Part shown: positions 1 to 9,217 of the stretch, in pieces
Numbering within the stretch: the stretch's first letter is position 1
Layout of the letters: each line of letters opens with the position of its first letter
Origin: Neoaquamicrobium microcysteis
GTDB taxonomy: Bacteria; Pseudomonadota; Alphaproteobacteria; Rhizobiales; Rhizobiaceae
Direction: 5' to 3'
Assembly (NCBI RefSeq): GCF_008180155.1
Contig: NZ_VSZS01000066.1
Span: 291,678-355,677 of the forward strand
DNA length: 64,000 nt
Program-made: the position numbers and the translations under genes
The notes under the pieces: generated by a model
The model's database searches: none
What the model saw: only the letters and a program-made list of their open reading frames with translations
Told to the model about the DNA's origin: nothing

Positions 1-546
1 CAGACCGATCGGCCCGGCGCCGATGATGACGGCGACGTGGCCGGCGGCGGCTCTGGCCTTGTTGACCGCATGGACGCCGACCGCCAGCGGTTCGACCATC
101 GAGGCCTCGGCAAAGCTGACATTGTCGGGCACTTTGAAGGTGAAGGCTGCGGGATGCACCACGGTGCGGCGCAGCACGCCGTGCACCGGGGGCGTCGCCC
201 AGAAGCGCACTGCCGGATCGAGATTGTACAGTCCGAGACGGGTGGCGTGCGAATCGGCACGCGGTATGCCGGGTTCCATGCAGACGCGGTCGCCGACGGC
301 GAGGTCATCGACTTCACTGCCCGTTTCAATGACGACGCCGGACGCCTCGTGACCAAGGATCATCGGTTGCCTCACCACGAACTGGCCGATGGCGCCATGG
401 GTGAAGTAGTGAACATCCGAGCCACAGATGCCCACGGTATGGATCGCCACGCGAACGTCGCGCGGGCCGAGCGGCTCGGTCACGTCTAAATCGCGCAGCG
501 AGAGCCGGCCCTTCTCCTCAAGTACAAGCGCACGGCGGTCGAGCAT
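1..546 (-). CDS. Zinc-dependent polyol/alcohol dehydrogenase, N-terminal part (cut by window edge)
   Basis: This is a medium-chain dehydrogenase of the sorbitol/xylitol/L-idonate branch, which oxidises a polyol with NAD(P) in the cytosol. Reading the minus strand gives a GroES-like fold with GICGSDVHY (zinc-ligand Cys) and GHEASG (zinc-ligand His plus Glu). The Rossmann loop GAGPIG follows just before the window edge. About 182 residues are present; the family is usually near 345, so the C-terminal half lies outside. I start at the ATG giving [17 protein letters not shown] eight codons upstream (first base 570) has a GGAG 8 nt before it and could be the true start. The nearest neighbour is glucose dehydrogenase on the same strand, about 70 bp upstream. 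The exact substrate cannot be read from the sequence. Confidence 0.85.
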   Translation of the reverse strand, partial: MLDRRALVLEEKGRLSLRDLDVTEPLGPRDVRVAIHTVGICGSDVHYFTHGAIGQFVVRQPMILGHEASGVVIETGSEVDDLAVGDRVCMEPGIPRADSHATRLGLYNLDPAVRFWATPPVHGVLRRTVVHPAAFTFKVPDNVSFAEASMVEPLAVGVHAVNKARAAAGHVAVIIGAGPIGL

Positions 547-640
547 GAGATCCTTGGCTGCGGCGTTCAAGGGTGCGGCTCCCGTTTGGCGGCCGGCCCA
601 GCATATCCATTCCGGTCGCCGCTGGGGAGTGCCACAACGT

Positions 641-2971
641 TCACCGCGGCAGCCTGTAGGCGATTATGGCATCGCCCGCCTTGGTGCCGAGCGAGCCGTG
701 CCCTCCGGCAACGACCACGACGTACTGCGCACCGTCTTCTCCAAGATAGCTCATCGGCGTGGCCTGCCCGCCTGCCGGCAGGCGCGATTCCCAGAGCGTC
801 GTGCCGCTGGTGAGATCATAGGCGCGGACGAAATAGTCGATGGTGCCGGACAGGAAGGCGACGCCACCTGCCGTCACAAGCGGACCGCCCAGATTGGGCA
901 CGCCCATGGTGAACGGCAGCGGCACGGGGGCGCGATCGCGCACGGTGCCGTTCTTGTGCTGCCATGCGACTTCGCCGGTGCGCAGGTCGGCTCCCGCGAC
1001 GTAGCCCCATGGCGGAGCGTTGCACGGCATGCCAAGCGGCGATGTGAACGGTCCCATCTCGACCGCGTAGGGCGCGCCGAAATTTTCATTGAGGCCGATG
1101 GTGTCGGGCTCCGAGACAAGGTGGGTCTCGTCATCCTCACGCGGCACCATGGTGACGGTGAAGGCCATGTAGGTGGGCGTGGCGAAGACGGCCTGCCGGA
1201 CCGGATCGACTGCGACACCGCCCCAGTTGAACACGCCGAAATTGCCGGGATGGATGAGCGTGCCTTCGACGGAAGGCGGCGTGTAGATGCCTTCATGTCG
1301 ATAGGAGTGGAACGCGACGCGGCACCAGAGCTGGTCGAATAGGGTTGCGCCCCACATGTCGGCTGGCCGCAGCCGGGGCGGTCGGAAGCTGAGGGCCGAG
1401 CGCGGCTGCGTTTCCGCCGTCCAGTCGCCCGGCACGGCGCCCTGCGGGGCGGGCACCTCGGCGACAGGCAGGACGGGCTCGCCGGTGCGACGATCCAGAA
1501 CGAAGATGTCGCCCTGTTTGGTAGGCGCGACGAGAGCCGGAACACTGCCTTCCGGCATGTCGAGATCGATCAGGCTAGGCTGGGCAGGGACATCATAGTC
1601 CCACAGATCGTGATTGACCGTGCGAAACACCCAGGCGAGTTCGCCCGTCGCGATATCGAGCGCGATGACGGAAGCCGAGAACCGCTCGACGTTTTCGTCA
1701 CGGTCGCCGCCGTACTGGTCGGGCGGCTGGTTGCCGATGGGCGCGTAGACGAGGCCGAGTTCCGGATCGGCCGACAGGATCGACCAGGCATTGGGCGAGT
1801 TGGGCGTGTAGGTTTCGTCCGGCCCGATCGGCTCGGTGCGGTCGGGATTGCCGGTGTCGAAGTTCCACAGGAGGTTGCCGGTGTTGACATCATATCCACG
1901 GATGACGCCGGACGGGTCCTGCGTCGAGACATTGTCGTTCACAGCGCCGCCCACGACGATGACGTCGTTGGCAATCACCACAGGGGATGTGGAATAGTAG
2001 AAACCTTCCTGCACGTTGGGCATGTTGCGCCACAGGCTGATCGCCCCGTTGTCAGCGAAGTCGGTGCAAATCTGGCCGCTTTCGGCATCGAGCGCGATGA
2101 GGCGTGCATCGGCGGTGGGGATGAATATGCGACGCGCGCAAGTGTCGCCTGCCTGCGCGTTCGGGTTTTCATGGAATGAGACCCCGCGGCACGTCTGGTG
2201 CTGCCTGCTCTGGCTCAGCGGTATTTCGGGGTCGAAGACCCAGCGTTCCTCCCCGGTGGTAGCGTCGAGCGCGATGACCCAGTGATGCGGGGTGCACAGG
2301 TAGAGCGTGTCATCGATCTTCAGCGGCGTGACCTGATAGGTCGTCTCTTCAGGATCGCCCTCGCGGCGCATGTCGCCCGTGTTGTACTGCCAGGCGACTT
2401 CGAGGTTGGCGACGTTCTGCGGGGTGATCTGGTCGAGAGGTGAATAGCGCTGGCCGGCCAGCGAATTGCCGTAATGATGCCACTCGCCCTCCGGCACTCC
2501 GAAGTCAGGGGCTGCCACCTCGGCGACATCGGCGTTGAGGCTTCCGTTTCGATAATGCGGGTCGTTGAAAACGGCGTAGAGCGCCACGCCACCAGCCAGC
2601 ACTAGCGTCAGCGCGAGAGGGCCGGCCGTAGCAAGCCATCGAGGCCTTATGCCGCCTCGGTCCAGCGTCAGCGCGACCCAGGGAACGAGCAGCCATGCAC
2701 CGGCGGCGACGATGATCCAGCCGCGAGGGGCGAGTTGCCACCAGTCAAACCCGACTTCCCACCACGCCCATCCCATCGCAGCCACAACGAGAACGGCATA
2801 GGCCCAGAGTGCTGCAGGGTTTCGCAAGAGCAGGAGGGCTGCGACAAGCCCGTAGGCGAGCCCGATCAGCGCATAGGCCCATGTGTCGCCCTCCACGATC
2901 AGCCAGACGCCGCCGAAGACCAACACTGTTGCGAAAAGCAGAAACACTGCAGCCGTGATGACGCGAGCCAT
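641..2971 (-). CDS. gcd: Membrane-bound PQQ-dependent glucose/quinate/shikimate-type dehydrogenase
   Basis: This quinoprotein dehydrogenase oxidises aldoses such as glucose in the periplasm and passes electrons to ubiquinone. The first about 130 residues form several hydrophobic helices, as in membrane GDH. The periplasmic eight-bladed propeller follows, beginning near [16 protein letters not shown]. The [14 protein letters not shown] segment matches the HDLWD region that carries the catalytic Asp of E. coli Gcd, and the end ([16 protein letters not shown]) is typical of the last propeller blade. The length of 776 residues is close to the roughly 796 of Gcd. I chose the ATG at 2971 because a GGAGG sits 4 nt before it; an upstream ATG would add only seven residues. 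No PQQ biosynthesis gene is present in the window. The substrate within the glucose/quinate/shikimate family is not fixed by sequence. Confidence 0.9.
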   Translation of the reverse strand: MARVITAAVFLLFATVLVFGGVWLIVEGDTWAYALIGLAYGLVAALLLLRNPAALWAYAVLVVAAMGWAWWEVGFDWWQLAPRGWIIVAAGAWLLVPWVALTLDRGGIRPRWLATAGPLALTLVLAGGVALYAVFNDPHYRNGSLNADVAEVAAPDFGVPEGEWHHYGNSLAGQRYSPLDQITPQNVANLEVAWQYNTGDMRREGDPEETTYQVTPLKIDDTLYLCTPHHWVIALDATTGEERWVFDPEIPLSQSRQHQTCRGVSFHENPNAQAGDTCARRIFIPTADARLIALDAESGQICTDFADNGAISLWRNMPNVQEGFYYSTSPVVIANDVIVVGGAVNDNVSTQDPSGVIRGYDVNTGNLLWNFDTGNPDRTEPIGPDETYTPNSPNAWSILSADPELGLVYAPIGNQPPDQYGGDRDENVERFSASVIALDIATGELAWVFRTVNHDLWDYDVPAQPSLIDLDMPEGSVPALVAPTKQGDIFVLDRRTGEPVLPVAEVPAPQGAVPGDWTAETQPRSALSFRPPRLRPADMWGATLFDQLWCRVAFHSYRHEGIYTPPSVEGTLIHPGNFGVFNWGGVAVDPVRQAVFATPTYMAFTVTMVPREDDETHLVSEPDTIGLNENFGAPYAVEMGPFTSPLGMPCNAPPWGYVAGADLRTGEVAWQHKNGTVRDRAPVPLPFTMGVPNLGGPLVTAGGVAFLSGTIDYFVRAYDLTSGTTLWESRLPAGGQATPMSYLGEDGAQYVVVVAGGHGSLGTKAGDAIIAYRLPR

Positions 2972-3096
2972 GACCCCTCCGGAATGTTGCATCGAGGGCG
3001 CAACGGGAGAGCGGCGCGAAGGTTCCTGTATGCGCGGCTCGCTTCGGAACGATCAGTTGCGCGGCACGTTGCTGCTGTTTCAACGGACGACTACAG

Positions 3097-3918
3097 ATGG
3101 CGCCCCGCAGTTTCTGGAAAGGCTATCTTCGGCTTTCGCTTGTCACCTGCCGGGTGGCGATGATGCCGGCCACTTCCACACGCAAGAAGGTGCGGTTTCA
3201 CACGATCAATCGTGCGACCGGAAACCGTATCGAAAGCCGCTACGTCGACGAGACGACCGGAAAGCCGGTGCGTGAACAGGACCAGCGAAAAGGCTACCCG
3301 ATCGCCGAAGACAGGCTGATCGTGCTGGAAGACGAGGAACTGGACGCGGTGGCGCTGGAAAGCACCCGTACGATCGACATCGACATGTTCGTGCCGCGCG
3401 ACGACATCGCGTGGATATGGCTCGACAAGCCTCACTACCTGACGCCCGACGACAAGATCGCGGAGGAAGCGTTTTCGGTAATCCGCGATGCGATGGCTGC
3501 GACCGGCACGGTTGGGATCGCGCGGCTCGTGCTCTACCGTCGTGAGCGGGCAGTGATGCTGGAGCCGCGTGGCAACGGTATAGTCGTCTGGACGCTGCGC
3601 TACGGCGACGAAGTGCGGGAAGCGGAGGACTATTTCGGTGGCATCGACGATGCCAGGCCGGACAGCAAGGCGCTGTCGCTCGTCGGCAAGCTCATCGATG
3701 AGCGCACGACCGACTGGAAACCTTCCATGGTGGAAGATCCGGTGCAGAAGCGGCTCAAGGCGATCATCGCCGCCAAGAAGCGCAAGCAGAAGCCCGCGCA
3801 GTCGCGCGCCAAGGCGAAGGACGAGGGGCCGAGCGACACGCCGGACAATGTGGTTTCGATCATGGATGCGCTGCGCAAGAGCGTCGAGGCTGAAAAGAAG
3901 GGCGGCAAGTCGCGATAG
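3097..3918 (+). CDS. ku: Ku protein, non-homologous end joining (first copy)
   Basis: Bacterial Ku forms a homodimer that rings broken DNA ends and recruits LigD. The 273-residue protein begins MAPRSFWKGYLRLSLV, the usual Ku N-terminus, and keeps the family pattern of an N-terminal beta-barrel core, with HTINRATGNRI and VLEDEELDAVALES. A basic tail (AAKKRKQKPAQSRAKAK) leads to a short end with VVSIMDALRKSVE, like the C-termini of rhizobial Ku proteins that touch DNA or LigD. It faces ligD tail to tail with only a few bases between, and a second ku follows ligD on the other strand. Its ribosome binding site is weak. Two ku genes flanking one ligD recall Sinorhizobium meliloti, which has several ku and ligD genes. 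Confidence 0.93.
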   Translation: MAPRSFWKGYLRLSLVTCRVAMMPATSTRKKVRFHTINRATGNRIESRYVDETTGKPVREQDQRKGYPIAEDRLIVLEDEELDAVALESTRTIDIDMFVPRDDIAWIWLDKPHYLTPDDKIAEEAFSVIRDAMAATGTVGIARLVLYRRERAVMLEPRGNGIVVWTLRYGDEVREAEDYFGGIDDARPDSKALSLVGKLIDERTTDWKPSMVEDPVQKRLKAIIAAKKRKQKPAQSRAKAKDEGPSDTPDNVVSIMDALRKSVEAEKKGGKSR

Positions 3919-3924
3919 CGAGGC

Positions 3925-6435
3925 CTAGCGCTTCTTGCGGCCGTTGTTCGCCGTCGCGACTTTCAGCGGTGCCTCGGCCTTGCGAAAATCTCCCCACGGA
4001 TCGGCCTTGAGATTGTCGAGCCGAGTCATCGCGTTTGCGACCGTGAAATGGCTGGACTCGATCGACGGGTCGAGCTCATCCCACGCAAGCGGCATGGCTA
4101 CCGTCGCGCCCTTGCGAGCGCGGGTGGAGTAGGGGGCAATCGCAGTGTTGTTGCGCCCGTTGCGCAGGTAGTCGACGTATATCCGGCCTTTGCGCTCGGC
4201 CTTCGTCGCCTTGGCGATGAAGAGACCAGGGTCATCGCCCTCCATCGCATCGGCAATGGCGCGCGCGAATGCCTTCACCTCATCCCAGCCAGCTTTGGGC
4301 TTGAGTGGGGCCACGACGTGCAGGCCTTTGCCGCCCGTCGTCTTGACGAAAGGTTCGAGACCCGCGTCGGCGAGGCGCCGGCGAACCTCGCGCGCGGCCT
4401 CCAGCATCGTTGCCCACTTCACGCCATCGCCCGGGTCGAGGTCGATCACGACCTGATCGGGCTTCTCCAGATCATCGAGCGATGCCTGCCACGGGTGGAT
4501 TTCGAGCGCCGCGCCCTGCACCAGCCCGATCAAGCCGTCGAGCGTGTCGATGGCTATCAGGGTGTTATCGTCCTCGTCCTGCGGATCGACGACCGTCAAA
4601 ATTTCGTCGCTCATCCCCTTCCACCCATGTTTCTGGAAGAAGCATTGCTGCGCGGTCCCGCCCGGGCAGCGCATCAACGCGAGCGGGCGAGACACGACAT
4701 GTGGCGCCATTAAGCGCCAGACTTGCGTGTAGTAGTTGGCGAGGCCTTCCTTGGTGACCCCGGCATCCTTCCAGTAGACGCGGTCCGGGTGCGTCAGCTT
4801 GACCTTGCTCGCAGTCGTGCCCGCCATGGATTTCGGGGCCTTTGCAGCTTCGCCCGCGTCGCCTTCGCGCACCACCTCCCTGGCGGGCTTATCTTCTCGA
4901 AGGCCACGGAATGCAGCATGGCGCAACAGCCCCTCACCGGTCCAGGCGCGAAACTCGACCTCGGCGACCAGTTCTGGTTTGACGAAATGGACGCCGCGCC
5001 GCGCGGTGGCATCCAGCCTGCCGTCGAAAGGCGAGGTCTTGCGCTCAAGCTTTTGCAATCGCTCGAAAAGGTCTTCGGCAACCATGCGACTGAAACCAGT
5101 TCCGACACGACCGACGTGGCGGAGCTTGCCATCCTCGAACACGCCGAGAACGAGAGAGCCTATGGAATCACGAGCTGTAGACGACGGGACATATCCGCCA
5201 ATGACGAATTCCTGCCGGTCCGCGCACTTGGATTTGATCCAGTCGCGGTTTCGCCCGGATTGGTATTTTGCGTTGGCTTTCTTCGAGATGACGCCTTCGA
5301 GGCTGAGCCGGCATGCGTGCCGCAGCACCATCTCGCCGTCTTCTTCGAAATGCTCGCTGTAGCGCAACGGGCCGCCGCCATCGCGCACCAGCGTCTCCAG
5401 CGCCGCCTTGCGCTCGAGCAGCCCAACGTTTCGCATGTCCTTGCCGTCGAGATGGAGGAGGTCGAATGCGAAGAAGACGAAGCGGTCCGAGCGGCCTTCG
5501 CTGAGATCGGCTTGCAGTGCGGAGAAGTCGGACGCGCCGCTCGATCCTTCGACAACCAGCTCGCCGTCGATAACGGCTTCCTTCGCGGGGAGTGCGGCGA
5601 GGGCCTTGGGCACCTCGGTGCCGAACTTATGGGTCCAGTCCAGCCCGCTGCGTGTCAGCAGTTTCACCTTGCCATCTGCAAGATGCGCCTGCAGGCGATA
5701 GCCGTCGAACTTGATTTCGTGGATCCAGCCGGAGCCCGTCGGAGCCTGCGGCTTCAGGGTAGCCAGCTGAGGCGGGATGAAATCGGGCATCGCGGCCTTC
5801 TTTGCACCCTTGGGAGCGGAGACGGACTTCTTCTCGATCTTGCCGGTTTTGGACGACCAGCCAGGCTCCTCTCCCGCCACGTCCTTTATATGTCGCCCTG
5901 TCTTTACGGATTCGGGCCGCTCTTCGAGGATGTCCGGGTCGTCTTCCTCGCGGGCGTGTTCGTCGTCACCCTTGATCAGGAGCCAGTTGTCCCGCTTTTC
6001 CCGGGCCCGCCTAGCCATGCGAATGAGATGCCAGCGCCCCGACAGCTTCTCTCCGACCAGTTCGAACTCGAGGTGGCCTTTCGCAAGGCCCTTCTTTACG
6101 TCGCCTAACGGCGTCCACGTCCCGCGATCCCAAACGATGACGGTGCCGCCGCCATACTCGCCCTTGGGGATGGTGCCCTCGAAGTCGCCGTAGTCGAGGG
6201 GATGATCCTCGACATGGACCGCCAGCCGCTTTTCCGACGGCACGAGGCTCGGCCCGCGGGTGACGGCCCAGCTTTTCAGTAGGCCATCCATCTCCAGCCG
6301 GAAGTCGTAGTGCAGCCGGGTGGCATCGTGCTTCTGGATAACGAAGCTGTTGCCGGAGGCCTTTTTTCGAGTCGTTCCCTTGGGTTCGGGCGTCTTCTTG
6401 AAGTCTCGCTTGCGGTGATATGTCTCGAGTGCCAT
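3925..6435 (-). CDS. ligD: Multifunctional ATP-dependent DNA ligase LigD
   Basis: LigD processes and seals double-strand breaks held by Ku. The domain order along 836 residues is: 3'-phosphoesterase (about 30-170, with QKHDATRLHYDFRLE and HVEDHPLDYG); ATP-dependent ligase (about 220-520, with the adenylation motif KFDG at Lys242 and the OB fold after it); and a primase-like polymerase (from about 545, with LTHPDRVYWKD and DLDPGDGVKW carrying the metal-binding acidic residues). This PE-ligase-polymerase order matches Pseudomonas and rhizobial LigD rather than the mycobacterial order. I start at MALETYHRKRDF because upstream in-frame sequence is arginine-rich and overlaps the end of ku2. The gap to ku2 is 4 bp, so the two are probably one transcript. 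Confidence 0.95.
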   Translation of the reverse strand: MALETYHRKRDFKKTPEPKGTTRKKASGNSFVIQKHDATRLHYDFRLEMDGLLKSWAVTRGPSLVPSEKRLAVHVEDHPLDYGDFEGTIPKGEYGGGTVIVWDRGTWTPLGDVKKGLAKGHLEFELVGEKLSGRWHLIRMARRAREKRDNWLLIKGDDEHAREEDDPDILEERPESVKTGRHIKDVAGEEPGWSSKTGKIEKKSVSAPKGAKKAAMPDFIPPQLATLKPQAPTGSGWIHEIKFDGYRLQAHLADGKVKLLTRSGLDWTHKFGTEVPKALAALPAKEAVIDGELVVEGSSGASDFSALQADLSEGRSDRFVFFAFDLLHLDGKDMRNVGLLERKAALETLVRDGGGPLRYSEHFEEDGEMVLRHACRLSLEGVISKKANAKYQSGRNRDWIKSKCADRQEFVIGGYVPSSTARDSIGSLVLGVFEDGKLRHVGRVGTGFSRMVAEDLFERLQKLERKTSPFDGRLDATARRGVHFVKPELVAEVEFRAWTGEGLLRHAAFRGLREDKPAREVVREGDAGEAAKAPKSMAGTTASKVKLTHPDRVYWKDAGVTKEGLANYYTQVWRLMAPHVVSRPLALMRCPGGTAQQCFFQKHGWKGMSDEILTVVDPQDEDDNTLIAIDTLDGLIGLVQGAALEIHPWQASLDDLEKPDQVVIDLDPGDGVKWATMLEAAREVRRRLADAGLEPFVKTTGGKGLHVVAPLKPKAGWDEVKAFARAIADAMEGDDPGLFIAKATKAERKGRIYVDYLRNGRNNTAIAPYSTRARKGATVAMPLAWDELDPSIESSHFTVANAMTRLDNLKADPWGDFRKAEAPLKVATANNGRKKR

Positions 6436-6439
6436 CGCG

Positions 6440-7282
6440 TCAGCCCGCCTCGCGTTTTGGCGAACCTGAGGAGGACGGCTTCTTTGCCTTGCCGCGCCTC
6501 GACTTCGCTTCGGCGGCCGCACTCTCGCGCAGCGCCTCCATGAGGTCGATCACCTTGCCGGTGCGCTGCTTCTTCGGCTTTTCGATCTCGCGGCCCTCGG
6601 CCTTGGCCTTGACCAGTTCTGCCAGAGCGGCGTCGTAGCGGTCGTCGAAGGCTGCCGGATCGAAATCGCCCTTCTTGGTGTCGATGATGTGCTTGGCTAG
6701 ATCGAGCATCTCGCCCTTGATCTTCATCTTCGGCACGTTGGCGAACGCATCCTCGGCGGAGCGAACCTCGTAGTCGAAGTTCAGCGTGTTCGCCAGGAGA
6801 CCACAGCCGCGTGGGCGGATGAGCACGCTGCGCACCCGACGAAACAGAACTGCTCGCGCCAGTGCGGCCACCTTCTTCTTGCGCATCCCCTCGCGGATCA
6901 CCGCGAACGCGGCCTCGGCGGCCTCGTCGGCCGGCGTCAGGAAATAGGGTTTGTCGAAATAGGCGGTGTCGATCTCGTTGCAGGGGACGAAATTCTCGAT
7001 CGACAGCGTCTTGTCGCCCTCCGGCACGGCGGCGGCGATCTCGTCCGGCTCGAGGATCACATAGCTGTTCTTCGCCGTTTCGTAACCCTTCACCTGATCG
7101 TCGCGATCGACGGGCTTGCCCGTCTGCTCATCGACATATTCGCGCCGGACGCGGTTTCCCGTCTTTCGGTTGACGATGTGGAAGGAGACACGCTCGGACG
7201 TGGTAGCCGCCGAATATAGCGCTACCGCACATGACAGTTCCCCCACGCTGAGGTGACCCTTCCAGATTGCACGTGTCGCCAC
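6440..7282 (-). CDS. ku: Ku protein, non-homologous end joining (second copy)
   Basis: This second Ku (280 residues) starts MATRAIWKGHLSVGELSC and carries SFHIVNRKTGNRVRREYVDEQTG, the shared Ku core. Its end is lysine-rich with VIDLMEALRESAAAEAKSRRGKAKK. The start is a GTG with an AGGAG 7 nt upstream. The ku2-ligD spacing of 4 bp indicates one operon. The sequence is clearly diverged from ku1 at 3.1 kb (for example YSAATTSERV against CRVAMMPATSTRKKV), so the pair is not a recent tandem duplication. Different Ku proteins may form heterodimers or act under different conditions, as reported for S. meliloti; that is inference for this genome. Confidence 0.93.
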   Translation of the reverse strand: MATRAIWKGHLSVGELSCAVALYSAATTSERVSFHIVNRKTGNRVRREYVDEQTGKPVDRDDQVKGYETAKNSYVILEPDEIAAAVPEGDKTLSIENFVPCNEIDTAYFDKPYFLTPADEAAEAAFAVIREGMRKKKVAALARAVLFRRVRSVLIRPRGCGLLANTLNFDYEVRSAEDAFANVPKMKIKGEMLDLAKHIIDTKKGDFDPAAFDDRYDAALAELVKAKAEGREIEKPKKQRTGKVIDLMEALRESAAAEAKSRRGKAKKPSSSGSPKREAG

Positions 7283-7306
7283 CGATGGCTCCTACATCCG
7301 ATCGCT

Positions 7307-7876
7307 TCAGCAGTCGGTTCCGTCCTGCTCGTCTTCTTCAGGCGCGGTCGCCACGGTTGCGGCATCTTCGTCCGGCTCGGCCGCCGGGGCCTGCGGACCT
7401 TCGATGGCGGTCTCACCGCTGATCGGGTCGAGGCCCGAAGCGACTTGCGGATGGTCATGCTGCGGCGATGAATCAAGCTCCTCGGACTGGCTGGTGCCGA
7501 TGTTCGAGCCGCCGAGGCCTCCGGTGAAGCCGGTCGATCCAGATCCGCCGGGAGCCGTGCCGGCATCCGGGCCTGCAACAGGCTGGGTCTCGGACGTCGA
7601 TTGCGACGCGGATTCTCCTGCGCCGGCATTTTGCGCAGCGTTGGCATCGTCGGCGTCCTCGCCGGACAGCGCGGCCTGCATATCGTCGGTATCGCCGGAA
7701 GGGGCTACGCCCGACAAGTCCACACAGTCGCCTCGCTCGGGCTGCACCTCGTCCTGTTGGGTCGGGGCCGCCTGTGCAGGCTGCTCCGTCGCTACTGGGG
7801 GTGGCGTCTGGGCGTAGACGAGTGGCGCCGTCATCATCGCTCCCGCCAGCGGGAGCGCAAACAGAATGCGTTTCAT
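7307..7876 (-). CDS. Small secreted low-complexity acidic protein, unknown function
   Basis: I do not recognise a family. The 189-residue product starts with a signal peptide (MKRILFALPLAGAMMTAPLVYA, likely cut before QTPPP) and continues as a low-complexity chain rich in Ala, Asp, Glu, Gln, Ser, Thr and Pro with a glycine-rich stretch (GGSGSTGFTGGLGGSN). Only two cysteines are seen after the signal: one near residue 50 (RGDCVDLSG) and one as the final residue (DGTDC). The start is the ATG with GGAGG 5 nt upstream. It lies between ku2 and selD on the same strand, with no evident tie to either. It may be a cell-envelope or exported intrinsically disordered protein. Confidence 0.6.
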   Translation of the reverse strand: MKRILFALPLAGAMMTAPLVYAQTPPPVATEQPAQAAPTQQDEVQPERGDCVDLSGVAPSGDTDDMQAALSGEDADDANAAQNAGAGESASQSTSETQPVAGPDAGTAPGGSGSTGFTGGLGGSNIGTSQSEELDSSPQHDHPQVASGLDPISGETAIEGPQAPAAEPDEDAATVATAPEEDEQDGTDC

Positions 7877-7926
7877 GTCATCCTCCGGTCGGTGGAGGCT
7901 AGAACACCTGAGACGCGGATTCGTTG

Positions 7927-8979
7927 CTAGACAACCTCGACCCGTGCGGCGCCAGCCTCGACCGAACCGACGATGGACGCCCGCGGATAGCCCGCCTGCC
8001 GGATGCGCGCCAGGAGAGTTTCGGCGTTGGCGGCATCGACCGACACAAGCAGCCCGCCCGAGGTCTGCGGGTCGGTGAGCAGGTGACGCTGCCACTCGGG
8101 CATATCAGCGGGCTGCTTGACGCCGTCCCCGTAGCTCTTCCAGTTGCGATGAGACGCGCCGGTGACAAAACCCGCCTGCGACAGGCTGGCCGCTTCGGTC
8201 AACAACGGCAGGGCGTCGAGTTGAAGCCGGATGGTCGCGCCAGCACCACGCGCCATCTCAAGCGAGTGCCCGAGAATGCCAAATCCGGTGACGTCCGTGA
8301 GCGCGCCGACGCTGGCATCCGCGCCGAGGTCCGAGCCGATGCGGTTGAGCTGCGTCGTCGAAGCGATCATTTCGTCATAGGCGGCTTCGGAAAGCTGGCC
8401 CTTCTTGATCGCAGCCGAATATATGCCGATACCGATGCCCTTCGTCAGAATGAGCCGGTCGCCGGGGCGGGCCACCGAGTTGCGCTTCACTTGGTTGGTC
8501 GGGCAGGTGCCTATGACGGCGAGGCCGTAGACCGGCTCGGGGCAGTCTATCGAATGGCCGCCGGCAACCGGTATCCCCGCCTGCGCGCAAATTGCAGCGC
8601 CACCGGCCAAAATTTGCCTTATGTCGGCCGGGTCCATCTTGTCGATGGGCATGCCCACGATGGCGAGCGCGAAAATGGGCGTTCCACCCATGGCATATAC
8701 ATCCGAGATCGCATTGGTCGCCGCGATGCGCCCGAAGGTTTCCGGGTCGTCCACCATGGGCATGAAGAAGTCGGTGGTGGCGATGATGGAGGTCTTGCCG
8801 TCGAGGTCCCATACGGCCGCATCGTCGGCCGTTTCCGTGCCGACGAGCAGGTTGGCGAACGGACCGGCCTTGGGCATCTCGCTCAAAAGATCGTGAAGGA
8901 CGGCCGGCGCAAGCTTGCAGCCGCAGCCTCCGCCATGGGCAAGACTCGTCAGACGAGGCTTTTCAACGGGCGCGTGCAT
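7927..8979 (-). CDS. selD: Selenide, water dikinase (selenophosphate synthase)
   Basis: SelD makes selenophosphate, the selenium donor for selenocysteine, from selenide and ATP. The 350-residue chain has the glycine-rich N-terminal motif HGGGCGCK; Cys19 and Lys22 align with catalytic Cys17 and Lys20 of E. coli SelD. The metal/ATP segments [18 protein letters not shown] and GGHSID follow, and [11 protein letters not shown] lies in the C-terminal half. The active-site residue is an ordinary Cys codon, so this SelD is not itself a selenoprotein. I start at [10 protein letters not shown] because GGGAG lies 6 nt before it. The gene is divergent from the formate dehydrogenase/sel operon and shares its upstream region, which puts the whole Sec pathway in one locus. 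Confidence 0.95.
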   Translation of the reverse strand: MHAPVEKPRLTSLAHGGGCGCKLAPAVLHDLLSEMPKAGPFANLLVGTETADDAAVWDLDGKTSIIATTDFFMPMVDDPETFGRIAATNAISDVYAMGGTPIFALAIVGMPIDKMDPADIRQILAGGAAICAQAGIPVAGGHSIDCPEPVYGLAVIGTCPTNQVKRNSVARPGDRLILTKGIGIGIYSAAIKKGQLSEAAYDEMIASTTQLNRIGSDLGADASVGALTDVTGFGILGHSLEMARGAGATIRLQLDALPLLTEAASLSQAGFVTGASHRNWKSYGDGVKQPADMPEWQRHLLTDPQTSGGLLVSVDAANAETLLARIRQAGYPRASIVGSVEAGAARVEVV

Positions 8980-9217
8980 TGGAATCTCCCTTGTCAGGTC
9001 CGGCTTTGGCAATAGTTACCCGCATCAGCAACAACGTACAGTCGAATGCGGCGTTTCTTAAACTTGATTATGAGCGTCATCTTTTTGATCTTGTTTAATA
9101 TAACATGAAATAAAGACTCATGTTTTACTTCTTTGACAGCGTATGGGTGCAACTGTAGCATTGCCTGCGAGTCCGATCAGGCGTGAGCGGGCAAGATGGT
9201 CAGAGGGAGGTCTCTGG
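8980..9217. promoter_or_regulatory. Divergent selD / formate dehydrogenase intergenic region with sigma70-like promoter
   Basis: This gap is clearly more AT-rich than its surroundings, especially around 9050-9130. On the plus strand TTGACA (9133-9138) is followed after exactly 17 nt by TAGCAT (9156-9161), a good sigma70-type promoter for the formate dehydrogenase operon; it would give a leader of about 50 nt. A strong GAGGGAGG lies at 9203-9210, 7 nt before the ATG at 9218, and fixes that start. No convincing FNR or NarL site was found by eye. Confidence 0.5.

Noticed and set aside
9055..9115. Possible FNR box upstream of the formate dehydrogenase operon
   Set aside because: TTGAT half-sites are present (near 9063 and 9085) but neither has the paired ATCAA at the required spacing.
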